A DNA stretch of 64,000 nt from Epiperipatus broadwayi (taxonomy: Eukaryota > Onychophora > Udeonychophora > Euonychophora > Peripatidae), in assembly GCA_028023455.1 (NCBI GenBank), contig JAQFVV010012498.1:4075797-4139796 (forward strand), in the 5' to 3' direction. Below, piece by piece: positions 24,861 to 34,274 of the stretch. The notes beneath the pieces are model-generated. The model ran no database searches. It worked only from the letters and a program-made list of their open reading frames with translations, and had not been told where the DNA came from. How positions within the stretch are numbered: position 1 is the first letter of the stretch; the number at the start of each line of letters is the position of its first letter. Made by a program: the position numbers and the translations under genes.

Positions 24861-25440
24861 TTATGATCTTCTAATATTGATCTTTTCAGGGATAACTGGG
24901 AGCTTGGATTTAATCAATAATGATTCATGGAGTCTGTTAGAAGAATATCCAGTGAATTCATTATGAATCCTATATATGCAATTTATATCAAGCTCCACCT
25001 GTTTAGCCCACCCCCAAAAATATTCAGAAATACATAACCAAAACAATTTATTGTTATTTTATGACCCTCTAACATGGGTTAGATTGGAGATTTTTAAGAG
25101 ATGTTAGTATAGGTTTAATGTTTTGTTGATTGGGCCATGTCTTCCACTTTCTAGGCAAAAATGAAGTTATATGCTCAGAAATGTTTTGCATTTCTCTACA
25201 GAGATAAATTACTGGTCATTCAACATCCATAAAGTATATCAGTCATCTGCTTTTCTGATCGCATCAGTGATAACATATTTTGAAAATATATCATACATTA
25301 CCAATAGAAATTTGAATTGTCAAAATAAAGGCAATGGCCCATAAAATCTATCACTTATAGTTTATTTGGCCAAAGGATAGGGCATATAATCCCTTAGTAA
25401 TTCCTATTGGCAGGCATGCTCTTCAAACACACCTGATATA
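24861..25440 (-). pseudogene. Gypsy integrase core remnant
   Basis: On the minus strand, pieces read RFYGPLPLF, then QFKFLLVMYDIFSKYVITDA and IRKADD, which match the start of the retroviral-type integrase core (first catalytic Asp region, '.GPLP....' then 'Y...D.FSK'). Further on FWLCISEYFWGWAKQVELDI and NEFTGYSSNRLHE match the later 'A.N...H..TGY.P..L' part of the core. In-frame stops and frameshifts occur between blocks, so it is inactive. The second Asp and catalytic Glu could not be placed with confidence. Its 5' side ends at the nested PLE. Confidence 0.72.
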
Positions 25441-25732
25441 TCTGTAAAATTGACTTCTAAGGGTACATACCTGGTTAAGAAATCCATCCATGCAGAATCA
25501 TTTCCACCTCATGAGGGTCATTAGGCCCATATAAACAATGTATATAAATAATGTTGTATTTTATATTGGACTATTTCCATCATCTAATATGTGTATTGAA
25601 TGTCTTTAGAAAAATTTAACTTAATTTAAATATCCCAAATACATTCAACTTTTAGCAGAAGCATATCAAACAGGTTAGTATGTGTACACAATTTCAAAAT
25701 TATTATTCTCCTCTCTTCTTCAAGTGTTGCTG

Positions 25733-25821
25733 GACTGAGCCTGGGATTTGAACATGGACCCTTAGATTCTTGAGTATTGAATTTTAAAGTAATCCTCTAA
25801 CCAACTGTACCATTCTGTCAA
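25733..25821 (-). repeat. tRNA-like segment in PLE 3' region, left arm
   Basis: The minus strand has TACAGTTGGTTAGAGGATTA (A-box/D-arm-like) and TCCATGTTCAAATCCCAGG (B-box/T-arm-like), 45-50 bases apart. It lies about 30 bases after the GIY-YIG stop codon. No processed-gene ends; read as a tRNA-derived piece of the element. Confidence 0.65.
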
Positions 25822-25850
25822 TTACAACTGTCAGTAAAAAATTAATATAC

Positions 25851-26200
25851 TTATCTGTCAGATTCCACCTGATTTATCCACCATTCCCTAAGAGCAGTCA
25901 CACTATGTTGACTGGTATTTTTTGTCATTTGCATGTAAGCAGTTTTTTTAATTTTTATTTGTATCTTATCTTCTCTATGAAATATTTTTGTATTTCTCCA
26001 ATTGAACATATGTTCATTGGCATGTACATGGTCTACTACATTAGACATATCTGTTTTCTCTCTTCTAATCATCAGTTTGCATTTTTGATAGTTCTTTTCA
26101 ATGGAACAACTGGTCTCACCAATATATGTGCATCCACTTTCACATTGCATTTCATAGATGACATTTTTTTTCTTTACAGCATTTCAAATTTAGACTTTGT
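25851..26200 (-). pseudogene. PLE GIY-YIG endonuclease, left copy
   Basis: The minus-strand frame 26150-25851 (99 codons, open) begins inside KKNVIYEMQC and continues CESGCTYIGETSCSIEKNYQ, then MIRREKTDMSNVVDHVHANE and HMFNWRNTKIFHRED. VIY plus CTYIG are the two halves of the GIY-YIG signature with the Cys spacing seen in PLEs; the later DH...H.F.W block is the usual C-terminal part. It ends REWWINQVESDR, a plausible natural C-terminus. The frame closes just upstream of VIY, and linker sequence continues in another frame toward 26290. There is no RT domain. The open frame is the best preserved PLE piece in the window, but it lacks a start of its own and cannot work alone. Confidence 0.85.
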
Positions 26201-26409
26201 AGTTGTTAGAATTCCTCATAGTTTGCTATGGCTCTGGAAAGCTGTTCTGATGATATATTGATTGCTGGTTTTTTCTTAATTTGTCTGCTATTTTTGGAAC
26301 GTATGAATATACTACAGTTCCAAAAATTGTCTTTTCTCTTGATGGTTCCTTTTGCTGTCTAATTTTTTAACCACACTACAAAGAATTCTAAAATTTACAA
26401 AGCCTAAAC

Positions 26410-26780
26410 TTGAAATGCTGAAAAGAAAAAAAATGTACCTATGAAATACCATGTGAATGTGGAAAGACATATCTTGGTGAACTCCAGTGATTCCATTGAA
26501 AAGTGCTTGCAAGAACACAAACTGATGATTAGAAGAAAGGAAACAGATGTATATAATGTAGCAAACCATGTATGTTCCAATGAACATATGTTCAATTGGA
26601 AAAATACAAAAATATTGCATAGAGAAGAAAAGGTGCAAAGAAGAAAATTTAAAAACATTTCTCACATGACAATGGCAAAAATCCCATAAGCCAACCAAGT
26701 GTGGCTATACACAATGTATGGAAACTACTAATCAACTTTGCTCCTATGAAAAAATGGAGAAATAAGGAGGAACCTCATAG
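26410..26780 (+). pseudogene. PLE GIY-YIG endonuclease, right copy
   Basis: Inverted paralogue of the left copy. The frame 26441-26689 holds KCLQEHKLMIRRKETDVYNV, ANHVCSNEHMFNWKNTKILH and REEKVQRRKF. In the left copy the matching blocks are KCKLMIRREKTDMSNVVDHV and EHMFNWRNTKIFHRE. The GIY half has shifted frame: YEIPCECGKTYLGE is readable in a different frame at 26425-26480, preceded by a GTACC deletion relative to the left copy. The protein is broken by that shift and by a stop near 26690. Confidence 0.8.
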
Positions 26781-26816
26781 ATAAGTATATTAATTTTTTA
26801 CTGAGTATTGCATTTG

Positions 26817-26902
26817 GCAGGATGGGTCAGTTGGTTAGAGTGTTACCTTAAAATACAATACTCAAGAATCTAAGAGTCCAGGTTCAAATCCCATGCCAGT
26901 AT
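26817..26902 (+). repeat. tRNA-like segment in PLE 3' region, right arm
   Basis: GGGTCAGTTGGTTAGAGTG is a good A-box/D-arm and CCAGGTTCAAATCCCATG a near-perfect B-box/T-arm; GGCA at the start can pair with TGCC after the T-arm, acceptor-like. The middle is longer than in a normal tRNA and has no clear anticodon stem. It is the mirror partner of 25733-25821. Confidence 0.7.
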
Positions 26903-27114
26903 TGTCATTGATCAGGCCAGCAACTTCTAAAAAAAGAAAAAAAAAACAATACTTCTCAAAATGTTGTTCATACACTAACCTGTTTGATGTGCTATTACTA
27001 ACAATTGAATGTATTTGGAATATTTAAATAAAGTCACATTTTTCTAAAGACATTTAATGCACACGTTATATGATGGAAACAGTCCAATATAAAACTACAA
27101 CTAAAACACAATCA

Positions 27115-27400
27115 TCACCAACCTTCAGTAAAACATATAAATAATGAGCTTCTTACTTTTTTGGATGTAAGTATTCTATAGGAATGTTGTTCTTTGTTTG
27201 CTCTATTAGTGAAAAGACCATGAATTACTTTGTATATGATAGGTCTTCTTTCTATTATATTATACAAATAGTGACCTATTGGCAATGTACCATTCAGAAA
27301 GGATATCACGTTACCCTATTCTCATTCTATCCATTGCAACTTATTTAGTTGTTGAATATCAGTTTCTATGGATTCATCAATGTTAAAAGTAATGGCATTA
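27115..27400 (-). pseudogene. Gypsy RNase H-integrase linker remnant
   Basis: A minus-strand frame (27309-27115) with LNGTLPIGHYLYNIIERRPI and KKVRSSLFICFTEGW sits between RNase H and the nested insertion. Its position fits the region before the integrase zinc-binding motif; the HxxxH..CxxC pattern itself is not recognisable. Assignment is by position. Confidence 0.5.
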
Positions 27401-28510
27401 CTGAATGTCTTTTTTACAAATAAGTGTTGTTGAGAACTCTACAGAATTTTGGCTAAGATTATATGCCACAATATTTTCAGAACATATGCAGTGAATGATT
27501 TTGTAATCAAATTTGTGTAAGAACAAGATTCAAGGAATTAAACAATCATTGCTTAAGTAACATTTGTTAATAAATGTCCAACTGTTATGATCAGTAATAA
27601 TAATAATGTCTAAGCCTAATGAAAGATGTTTTAACTTAACCAAAGACACAGATAATAGCCAGAAGTTATTTTTCTATTACTGAGTAATTTTATCTGGTCC
27701 TTTTAGAGATATGCTCTGGAAATGTAATAGTTGAGGTTGTAGGTATTCATTCAGTTGAAATAATACAACTCCTAATCCAAATGCATTATGATCTGTTTGT
27801 AAATAAATTTTTTTATTAAAATCTATGTGAACTAAAACTACTTCCTTCAAAAACTTTTTGTATGTCTTTGGAACATTTTTTGTAAAATCTTTGATAGAAA
27901 TTACAATTCTAAAAATGATCACAATTGTTTTTATCAGGATGTATGCATCCTTACGGATTAGGTGACTCAAAAATGCCACCTCTTCTGTAATGATTTTTAT
28001 ATTTACAATAATATTATTCTGTTGGCACTTTTGTAAGAAAATTTTGTGATGTTCAATATGTTCTTTAATATTTGTTGAGGCAATAACTACATCATCCATA
28101 TAGAATATAATAAGGTTTTGGATTTGCTTTGACAGAACTTGATCCAAACATCTGAACAGTCTGCTGTTAAGCAGACCAAAAGGCATATGTGAAAAATATA
28201 TGTATATTCTTTATAACATAAAGCAGTACACTTTCTATATGCTTGGTGCAATAGTATCTCTGAGTAACTGGATGATAAATCCAGAATTGAAAACACCCTT
28301 TTACTGTTAAGTTTGATTAACAGTTCCAGAATTTTTGGAGACACATCTCTATTTGGAATAGTGAAAATTTCTTTTTACAAAAAGTAAAAGATTGATATAG
28401 GAAGATGGAATTTTTTATGACAATCTATTCCACTATCTGCTGTTTTCATTCACTTCCTTTGTGTACTGAAAGGGAATTGGATATGATCTGCTTTGAAAGT
28501 GCATCTCTTC
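27400..28510 (-). pseudogene. Gypsy reverse transcriptase and RNase H
   Basis: Minus-strand pieces in order: KLKEEMHFQSRSYPIPFQYT (about 28490), KRVFSILDLSSSYSEILLHQ (28300 region, the 'F...DL...Y.QI' motif), then MPFGLLNS at 28186, the catalytic YMDDVVIAS with intact YxDD, EHIEHHKIFLQKCQQNN, EVAFLSHLIRKD, and RNase H start LQTDHNAFGLGVVLFQ ending SLKGPDKI at 27677. RNase H continues through IIIITDHNSWTF (about 27590, usual D.K/D.N position) toward 27400. Two frames overlap at 28087-28186, marking a frameshift before MPFGLL, and other breaks follow. RT family identity is clear, function is lost. Confidence 0.85.
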
Positions 28511-28570
28511 TTTTAATTTTATATGTGAATGTATCCCTGAGTCACTCCTAGTCCATAAATAGGCAACTGA

Positions 28571-28814
28571 CAATAATGTTGTCTGGTCACTATCTCAATC
28601 AACAATAAGCTGACAAAATTACAATATAAGAACAAATAGAACTAAAGTTCTGTGATCAAATAATTGTATGAAACACAGATTACATAATTTTCTTTTATTC
28701 ATCAATATTCCTTTTACTTTTACTATTACACACTCTCCAAATACTAGTATTTATTACTATCATCAATTACTGAAACCTTGGACAACTATATAATTCCTAT
28801 TAATACTCACACAT
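28571..28814. other. No feature recognised
   Basis: AT-rich; may include the missing upstream part of the Gypsy remnant, but no protease or gag motif is visible. Confidence 0.35.
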
Positions 28815-29035
28815 TTGTATGCATATATACAAATATAGTAACATTTACTTTAAGTAATAATAATTCTGAAAATTTTAAGATATCACATTTTAAATATGAT
28901 AAATTTAGCAAATATAATGTATTTCTTTCTTTATTTTTAAACAGACAAACAAAACAAAAACTAACAGGTAATTACGATTGCAATTTCCTCAATAGCCTTT
29001 CCTATCTCTAACATTAATCTACTATTAAAGTTTAT
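28815..29035 (+). repeat. Dispersed repeat (mate at 8990-9195)
   Basis: Shares ACTTTAAGTAATA, AATTTTAAG, TTTTTAAACAGACAAACAAA, GTAATTACGATTGCAATTT-like and AGCCTTTCC words in order with 8990-9195, in the same orientation. Confidence 0.65.
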
Positions 29036-29166
29036 ATCCCCAAACCATTAAGATTTTTAATTAAAGTTATAATTCTACACAGACAATGGAAGTTTCACAT
29101 TGAAATTACAATCTATAAAATATATTTAATAATATAATTTTATAAGTAACATTAATAATAAATATC

Positions 29167-29170
<4 letters not shown>

Positions 29171-29217
<47 letters not shown>

Positions 29218-29253
29218 ATAATATATATATACTATATATATATATATATATAT
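29171..29253. repeat. (TA)n microsatellite, interrupted
   Basis: Long TA run with GATATAA and ACTATA interruptions, just left of the 5' LTR. Confidence 0.95.
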
Positions 29254-29478
29254 TAGTCATAAATGAAACAAAGTATTGTACCACCAACAAATATATGGGT
29301 TAATTAACACACATATATTCTACATTACATATCAAATTAATGCAAAAGAAAAAAAGTGACAATAAAGAATTATAAATTATAATATGCTTTTAAAAAGTTT
29401 TTTTTTTTAATGCAAACTTGCAAAAATAAAGTATTGCATTGCATCATCTTTGTCTTGTAATAATAAAAGACAGTTTTA

Positions 29479-30340
29479 TTATACTGTATGCCTCCCAGTT
29501 GGTAATTTTTGAAATTTGTAATTTTTGATCTATAGTTAAATGCTGGTTAAGCATTCAGAGCAGTTGATCCAGCCAGCACATTTTACGAGGCGGAATTATC
29601 CCACAATTACTCCAAATCTTGGCTTTAACAACTACAAATTAACAACATTTTTTTAAAAATTTCTCACTCTTGAGCCTAAATACCTTAATCTCATTATTAA
29701 AATAAACTTAGAAGCCATGCCCACAAATAAATTCCTTCATTTCAAAAGATTCTACAATAAGATATACCCTTTTTGTCAAATATGTAAAAGGGAAGAAGAG
29801 TCATTCAACCTTATAATATACTCATGCCCTGGGCTCAGTAAAATAAATTTAGCCATATACTAAAACTTAAGGGTGGATTACTACAAAATCATGTCTATTA
29901 GGGAAACCTTACAAACTAAACAGTTTCCTATTATTAGACTTTCTATCTTTATTGTACATGATATATGGAATGTTAGATGTAGGCTGTTGTTCACAGTGCC
30001 TGTCCCTGAACCAGTCACTCTTTTCATGAACATTATTAGGAAAGTAAAAACAAAACAGAGACTTTATCATTGCATCAAAATTCATGTCTAATGAAATGTG
30101 GAAGTTACTTAATATACCATATCCACCGAATCATTAGTAGCTAAGCAAAAGATGAATAATGGATTCAATTTTCATCAATGCTGATAGGTGAATGGAAAAG
30201 CTACATCAGCTTACTATTATTTTCAGAAGATAATCAATATACAAATAGTCCCAGACTGTTGATGATGTGTAAACCATATTTTTTTTTGTCTTTTATAAGC
30301 ATGTAAACATTATTTTTCATAAATAAAGCCTTTTGAGATT
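29479..30340 (+). mobile_element. 5'-truncated LINE inserted in the LTR
   Basis: Flanked by a 13-bp direct repeat, AAAGACAGTTTTA, at 29466-29478 and 30341-30353; the other LTR has one equivalent site, so this is a target-site duplication. Inside, translated plus-strand pieces read KFLHFKRFYNKIYPFCQICK followed by EEESFNLIIYSCPG, a C-x2-C ... C zinc-knuckle-like segment found near the C-terminus of many LINE ORF2 proteins; then a 72-codon frame (29873-30091) with FIVHDIWNVRCRLL. The 3' end is short and A/T-rich (AATAAAGCCTTTTGAGATT), including an AATAAA signal. It is not the RTE family seen elsewhere in the window. Confidence 0.75.
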
Positions 30341-30412
30341 AAAGACAGTTTTAGTATTAAAGAGCAAGAAGGGGAAGGGATAATTTTAAATAAAAGTTGA
30401 AATTAACTCTCT

Positions 30413-30415
<3 letters not shown>

Positions 30416-30459
<44 letters not shown>
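30416..30459. repeat. (TA)n inside the 5' LTR
   Basis: A TA run where the 3' LTR has only a short CTTTTTATAAATTTAATG-like stretch, so it expanded after the LTRs formed. Confidence 0.95.
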
Positions 30460-30461
<2 letters not shown>

Positions 30462-31883
30462 GAAGAAAAAAAAAAAATAATTAATGTAAAAATGAAATGA
30501 AACTAAAAATATAATTTGCAAAACAATAAACTTAAATTCCACAATTCATTAAAGATTACTTGACTGATAAAAAGAAATAACTCCTATTTGAACTAAGTAC
30601 AGAAACAAAGGGAAAGACTAAGGACACTATATTATCAATGTATTAGATTAATCTAAGAAAAAGACTAGATTGAAATGGAATGCAAAAAATAATTAAGGAA
30701 ATATAAAATTAATTAAACTAGATCGAAGGATGATAAAGAAAAACAATAATAAAGAAACATAAAATGACTAAGAGATGAGAAATCATTATTATTATCATTA
30801 TTATTGCTAGTCAGATTGTTTCAGATGCAGTAAAATTATTATTCAACACTTCTGTTTTATAAACATTTTTTAAAGAAGAGAAGATGGTGAAAAGCTATCC
30901 TTGTTTCCACCATGTGTGTGCTGCTACCTATCTCTGCTGAAGATCAACCTAGCAGCATACAGTACTAAACAACAATCAAAGTGTGTTATTATCCTTCAAT
31001 CCCAATTCTCAATACCATCAAATGTTCTCCATCTGAAATATATCTCCCGCATTGCAAACTGAAAAATCAATAAGAAGCCAAAACTATCATTGGAAAGAAA
31101 AAGCCATCTGGTTAGAAATTGACAAATAAGAAAATAAACAAGGAACTGTATTCATGAAAGTGTGACATGTTATCCAAAATCACAGATAAATATAATTCTT
31201 ATTCTCCCATTCTAAAGACTTGCACATATAAGTTGATGAAATAACTTTAATGGATTCTAATAGTTACCATGATTATAATCTTTATATTGTTTCTATAAAT
31301 TATTATTATATTGTAGTAGAAATAGGTATGTTTGTATGTAATTTTTTATTATATCATGTTATAATTATGCATTTGTGTAAAATAAAATGTGTTTGCTTAA
31401 TTGTTGTCTGATTGATTCTCTTTTTTATAACTGCATCACTAGTAAGTTAATTTATAAATAGGTATACATATTGGGAAAAGAGTGCCATAGATCCCCACCC
31501 TCTCAATTGAAAAAAAGAAGTTAGCTTGTGAGATATCAAGCACCAGATTGTGAACCTGTCATCCAGTCATGCTGACTAAATAATCTGTGGTTATCTGGCA
31601 TCTGAAGTTAATCCTCAAAACAAATAAAGTGTTTCCAGATGGCAGGGGGTTGAATCTAGCAGGTGAGAAGTGATATAGCCTGGAAATGTGATTGTAGATT
31701 ATACTTTGTATAGCCTTGATCTGGTTATAGGTACAGTGGATGTTTAATCCATCTGTGGTATTATACTTCTCTGATTGAAGGGATGGTCTGCTGCTATAAT
31801 AAAGTGCAGCCTGAGTTAAAATTAAGATGTAAAGAAAGTGATCAGAGCGATTTTCTCTGATCTGGTTCAATTGGCTTTCCAAG

Positions 31884-32870
31884 ATGAGTGCTGACACACC
31901 ACATAATATTAGAGTAATTAAAATCATAATTAAAGTAAAACCTAAAAAAAGTTTGAAAGCAAATTTTAAATAAACACCAAACTCAGTAATAAAAGTGGAA
32001 ACTGAAGAGCAGTTGAGAAAAGAAATAAAATAGTGCGGATTGAAAATGAAGATAGCATGACAAGAGGATAGGGAAGTAATATATAGCATAAAAATAAATA
32101 TGGATAAGCTAGTATAGAGTGTTGATAGATTGGAAAGTGAATGGGAAAATATGAAAAATAAAGATAAAATAACAGATATAAGTGGATCAATAGAGGAAAT
32201 TGATGTAAAATTAAAAGATGAAAAGAATACAGTTAAATTAGAAAGTATTAGCTTATACATTAGCAGTAGAAACAGGAAAGCTTAAATAAGTACATGCAAC
32301 TAAATAGCTCAAATATTGCAAATAAAAATAAACTAAAAATAAATATAATTTTGAACAAAAATTTAAGTTGGAGTCAAAAAATATGTTTTGCCCAAATGTG
32401 ACAATAAATCTGTTGTTAGAAATAAAATATAGTGAAAAGGAGTAGAAAGAATAGAATTAAAAAGGAGTAAATTAGAAAATAGTAGTGTAAATATTGACAG
32501 TATAAAGCAGGAAAATGCAAGTACATGTGCAAATTTAAAGAATAACCCTGCTAATTAATGTCAAGACATTTATACAAATAAAAATATGTGCTGAAAGAAA
32601 AGCAGCTGATAAAATGGCTGAGTTACTGAAAGCATTTGGAAACATGAGTATTGGTTATGTAGCCAAAGAGAAGAAATTTAAACTCTTTGAAAGAGAGGAA
32701 AATATAAATATTGTAAATTTCAGCTATGATAATAATGATTGGGATAAAAATAATAGATGTTGATCATCATATAGCTCTACAAGTGGAAAGGTTTCTAAAT
32801 ATACTAGATACACTTATTGGAAATGAACCACCTGGAACACCAAGCCATTTCTAGAGTAGGTCATGATTTC
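31884..32870 (+). pseudogene. Probable gag-like remnant
   Basis: An ATG at 31884, 15 bases after the LTR, starts MSADTPHNIRVI. Further plus-strand pieces through stops and shifts include EEQLRKEIK, MDKLVYSVDRLESEWENMKN, ITDISGSIEEIDVKLKDEKN and KAADKMAELLKAFGNMSIGY. The heptad-like, charged character suggests a coiled coil, and the place directly after a 5' LTR suggests Gag. I cannot match it to a named Gag family, and no CCHC knuckle is visible. Many stops make it dead. The opposite strand carries a 233-codon frame across this region and the LTR, which I take as chance. Confidence 0.45.
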
Positions 32871-33059
32871 CTGGACTGAGCAGATATGTAAGAAATCTAA
32901 AAGAGCTACATGACAAACATTAAAAAAATCTACAATAGTGGGATGGACATGTAGGTAATGGAAAAATAAATAAATGCATGGATTATGTGAAAAATGGAAA
33001 TAACATTAGTAAAATAAAACATTTTCTTTCACTAGGAGTTAATGGAAATAAAGTAGAAT

Positions 33060-33510
33060 AAATAACATAGAATGTTTTTGGTGAATTAATAATGGAAGAG
33101 AAGTAAGATAAAGGAATTTTTTTAAGAATCCGCATATGAAAACAAAGTTAAATAAATGAATTAAAATAATGTTTTGGGAGTTAATATATAATAATACAAA
33201 TGAATAAATAAAATAAAATGTTTTCTTTTTAATTATTTACGGAAGTGAAATAAAGTAATATATATATATACTTAGAATTTACATATGTTAATGAAAACAA
33301 ATTTAGAAGCCCCATACATGAATGAAAACAAAGTTAAATAAATGAACTAAAATAAGGTTTTGGGAGCTAATATATGCTAGTAGAAATAAATAAAATATAG
33401 TAAAATGTTTTTAGAGTCAATAATGGAAATGAAACTAAGTAAAAGTTTTTTTAGATAATTAATTAATACACGGTAATAACAGTAAAGTTAAATAAATAAA
33501 ATAAATAGAA
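33060..33510 (+). repeat. Tandem repeat, ~187-bp unit
   Basis: AAAACAAAGTTAAATAAATG followed by TTTTGGGAG and TAATATAT recurs at about 33138 and 33325, with a truncated third start near 33484. Confidence 0.7.
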
Positions 33511-34274
33511 TTTTATATAAAGTATAAATAAAAATCTAGAATAAAATAATCTTTAGTTTAAGCATAGATTGTAAGATGGATAGTCCTTAGACTGAGGATC
33601 CAGTAGGGAGATTCCTGAACCCATCCAAATCACACAGGGAGAAATAGTTCAATCCCACATTCCTAATATGCACGCTGAAAAAATACCAGCATAAGCTGCA
33701 AATCAGTTTCATGGGAAGAAACATTCCCAAAATTTCATAATGTCTCATTTTAGCATAAGCTGAATGGTCAGTTGGTGAATACTGCCATTTGTAGCAATCT
33801 CACTTTTATCTTCTAGTTGCAGACACATTGGAAGAAGTCATGGGTTCATTGAATTGGCTGGTAGAGAAATCTCAGCATAGAAGGTAAAGTTGTTTTTAGC
33901 ACATTAGTCAGTTATAAGCCAGTTATATTCTGTGATACATGGCATTTGAACCTTTATCCACATTGGAATAATGTATGTTGTCTCTTTTGATCACCATTCA
34001 TGACAAATTGCTGGAATCAACATTGATTATGGCCTGGAGATAAGAGTAGCATAAGAAAGGTTACAGTCTTTGCTTTATCCATCTTAGCAATTCCAAAACT
34101 TATTTGATAAAAAGTAGTGCAAAAATAAATAAAAAGTTAGAAGTCATATCATGTAAGCCAAAATAATAAGTAAATTATTAAAAAAGGGAAAAATTAAAGT
34201 GGAAAGATATAAATAAATTATTAGAGATAAAATCGTCAATTTGATGGATTTTACCTAACAAACAGGTGAGAGGG

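Larger units (their letters stand above)
25543..27095. mobile_element. Nested head-to-head PLE fragment pair
   Basis: Two inverted arms: 25543 to about 26299 (coding on minus) and about 26370 to 27095 (coding on plus). Each arm has, outward from the centre, a linker piece, a GIY-YIG domain, a tRNA-like segment, and a shared outer tail with GAATGTATTTGG, ATATTTAAAT, TTTTTCTAAAGACATT and GTCCAATATAAAA. The short centre (about 26300-26370) is not mirrored. Both ends sit inside the Ty3/Gypsy remnant, so this insertion is younger than the Gypsy element. Its subfamily differs from the 10.3-12.5 kb PLE. Confidence 0.82.
24855..28570 (-). mobile_element. Ty3/Gypsy-type retrotransposon remnant
   Basis: On the minus strand the domain order is reverse transcriptase (about 28510-27960), RNase H (about 27800-27400), a linker (27309-27115) and integrase (25500-24861). 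This RT-RNase H-integrase order defines the Ty3/Gypsy class. A head-to-head PLE pair (25543-27095) interrupts it between linker and integrase, near where a zinc-binding N-terminal integrase motif would be expected. Without the insertion the remnant is about 2.2 kb. No terminal repeats or gag were found, and stops are frequent. Confidence 0.82.
29272..31869 (+). mobile_element. 5' LTR of an LTR retrotransposon, with nested LINE
   Basis: After removing the nested LINE fragment (29479-30340) it is collinear with 34275-35940. Shared words include ACACATATATTCT, AAATTAATGCAAAAGAAA, AAAATAAAGTATTG, GCTAGTCAGATTGTTTCAGA, AACATTTTTTAAAGA, GTTGTCTGATTGATTCT, AACTGCATCACTAGTAAGTT and TTTTCTCTGA. The end is TCTGATCTGGTTCA at 31869. 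Net length is near 1.7 kb, like the other LTR, with a (TA)n expansion at 30416-30459. The left end is blurred; I place it where ATTGTACCACC matches GATGTATCACC of the right LTR. Confidence 0.75.
31870..34274 (+). mobile_element. Internal region of the LTR retrotransposon
   Basis: Only about 2.4 kb lies between the LTRs and no reverse transcriptase, RNase H or integrase motif was found, so the element is deleted or non-autonomous. TTGGCTTTCC at 31871-31880, right after the LTR end, is where a tRNA primer-binding site (starting TGG) should be. A purine-rich CAGGTGAGAGGG at 34263-34274 just before the right LTR fits a polypurine tract. The segment 33560-34100 is less AT-rich and holds no clear frame. 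Confidence 0.65.

Noticed and set aside
25905-26261. 118-codon plus-strand and 26312-26698 minus-strand open frames
   Set aside because: Each is the antisense shadow of a GIY-YIG copy in the nested PLE pair.
26817-26902. Functional tRNA gene
   Set aside because: A and B boxes are good, but the middle is too long, there is no clear anticodon stem, and it is duplicated within a PLE inverted pair.
31559-32260. 233-codon minus-strand open frame, hydrophobic
   Set aside because: It is antisense to the LTR end and the gag-like remnant on the plus strand, and shows no conserved motif. The hydrophobic look follows from reading A-rich sequence in reverse.
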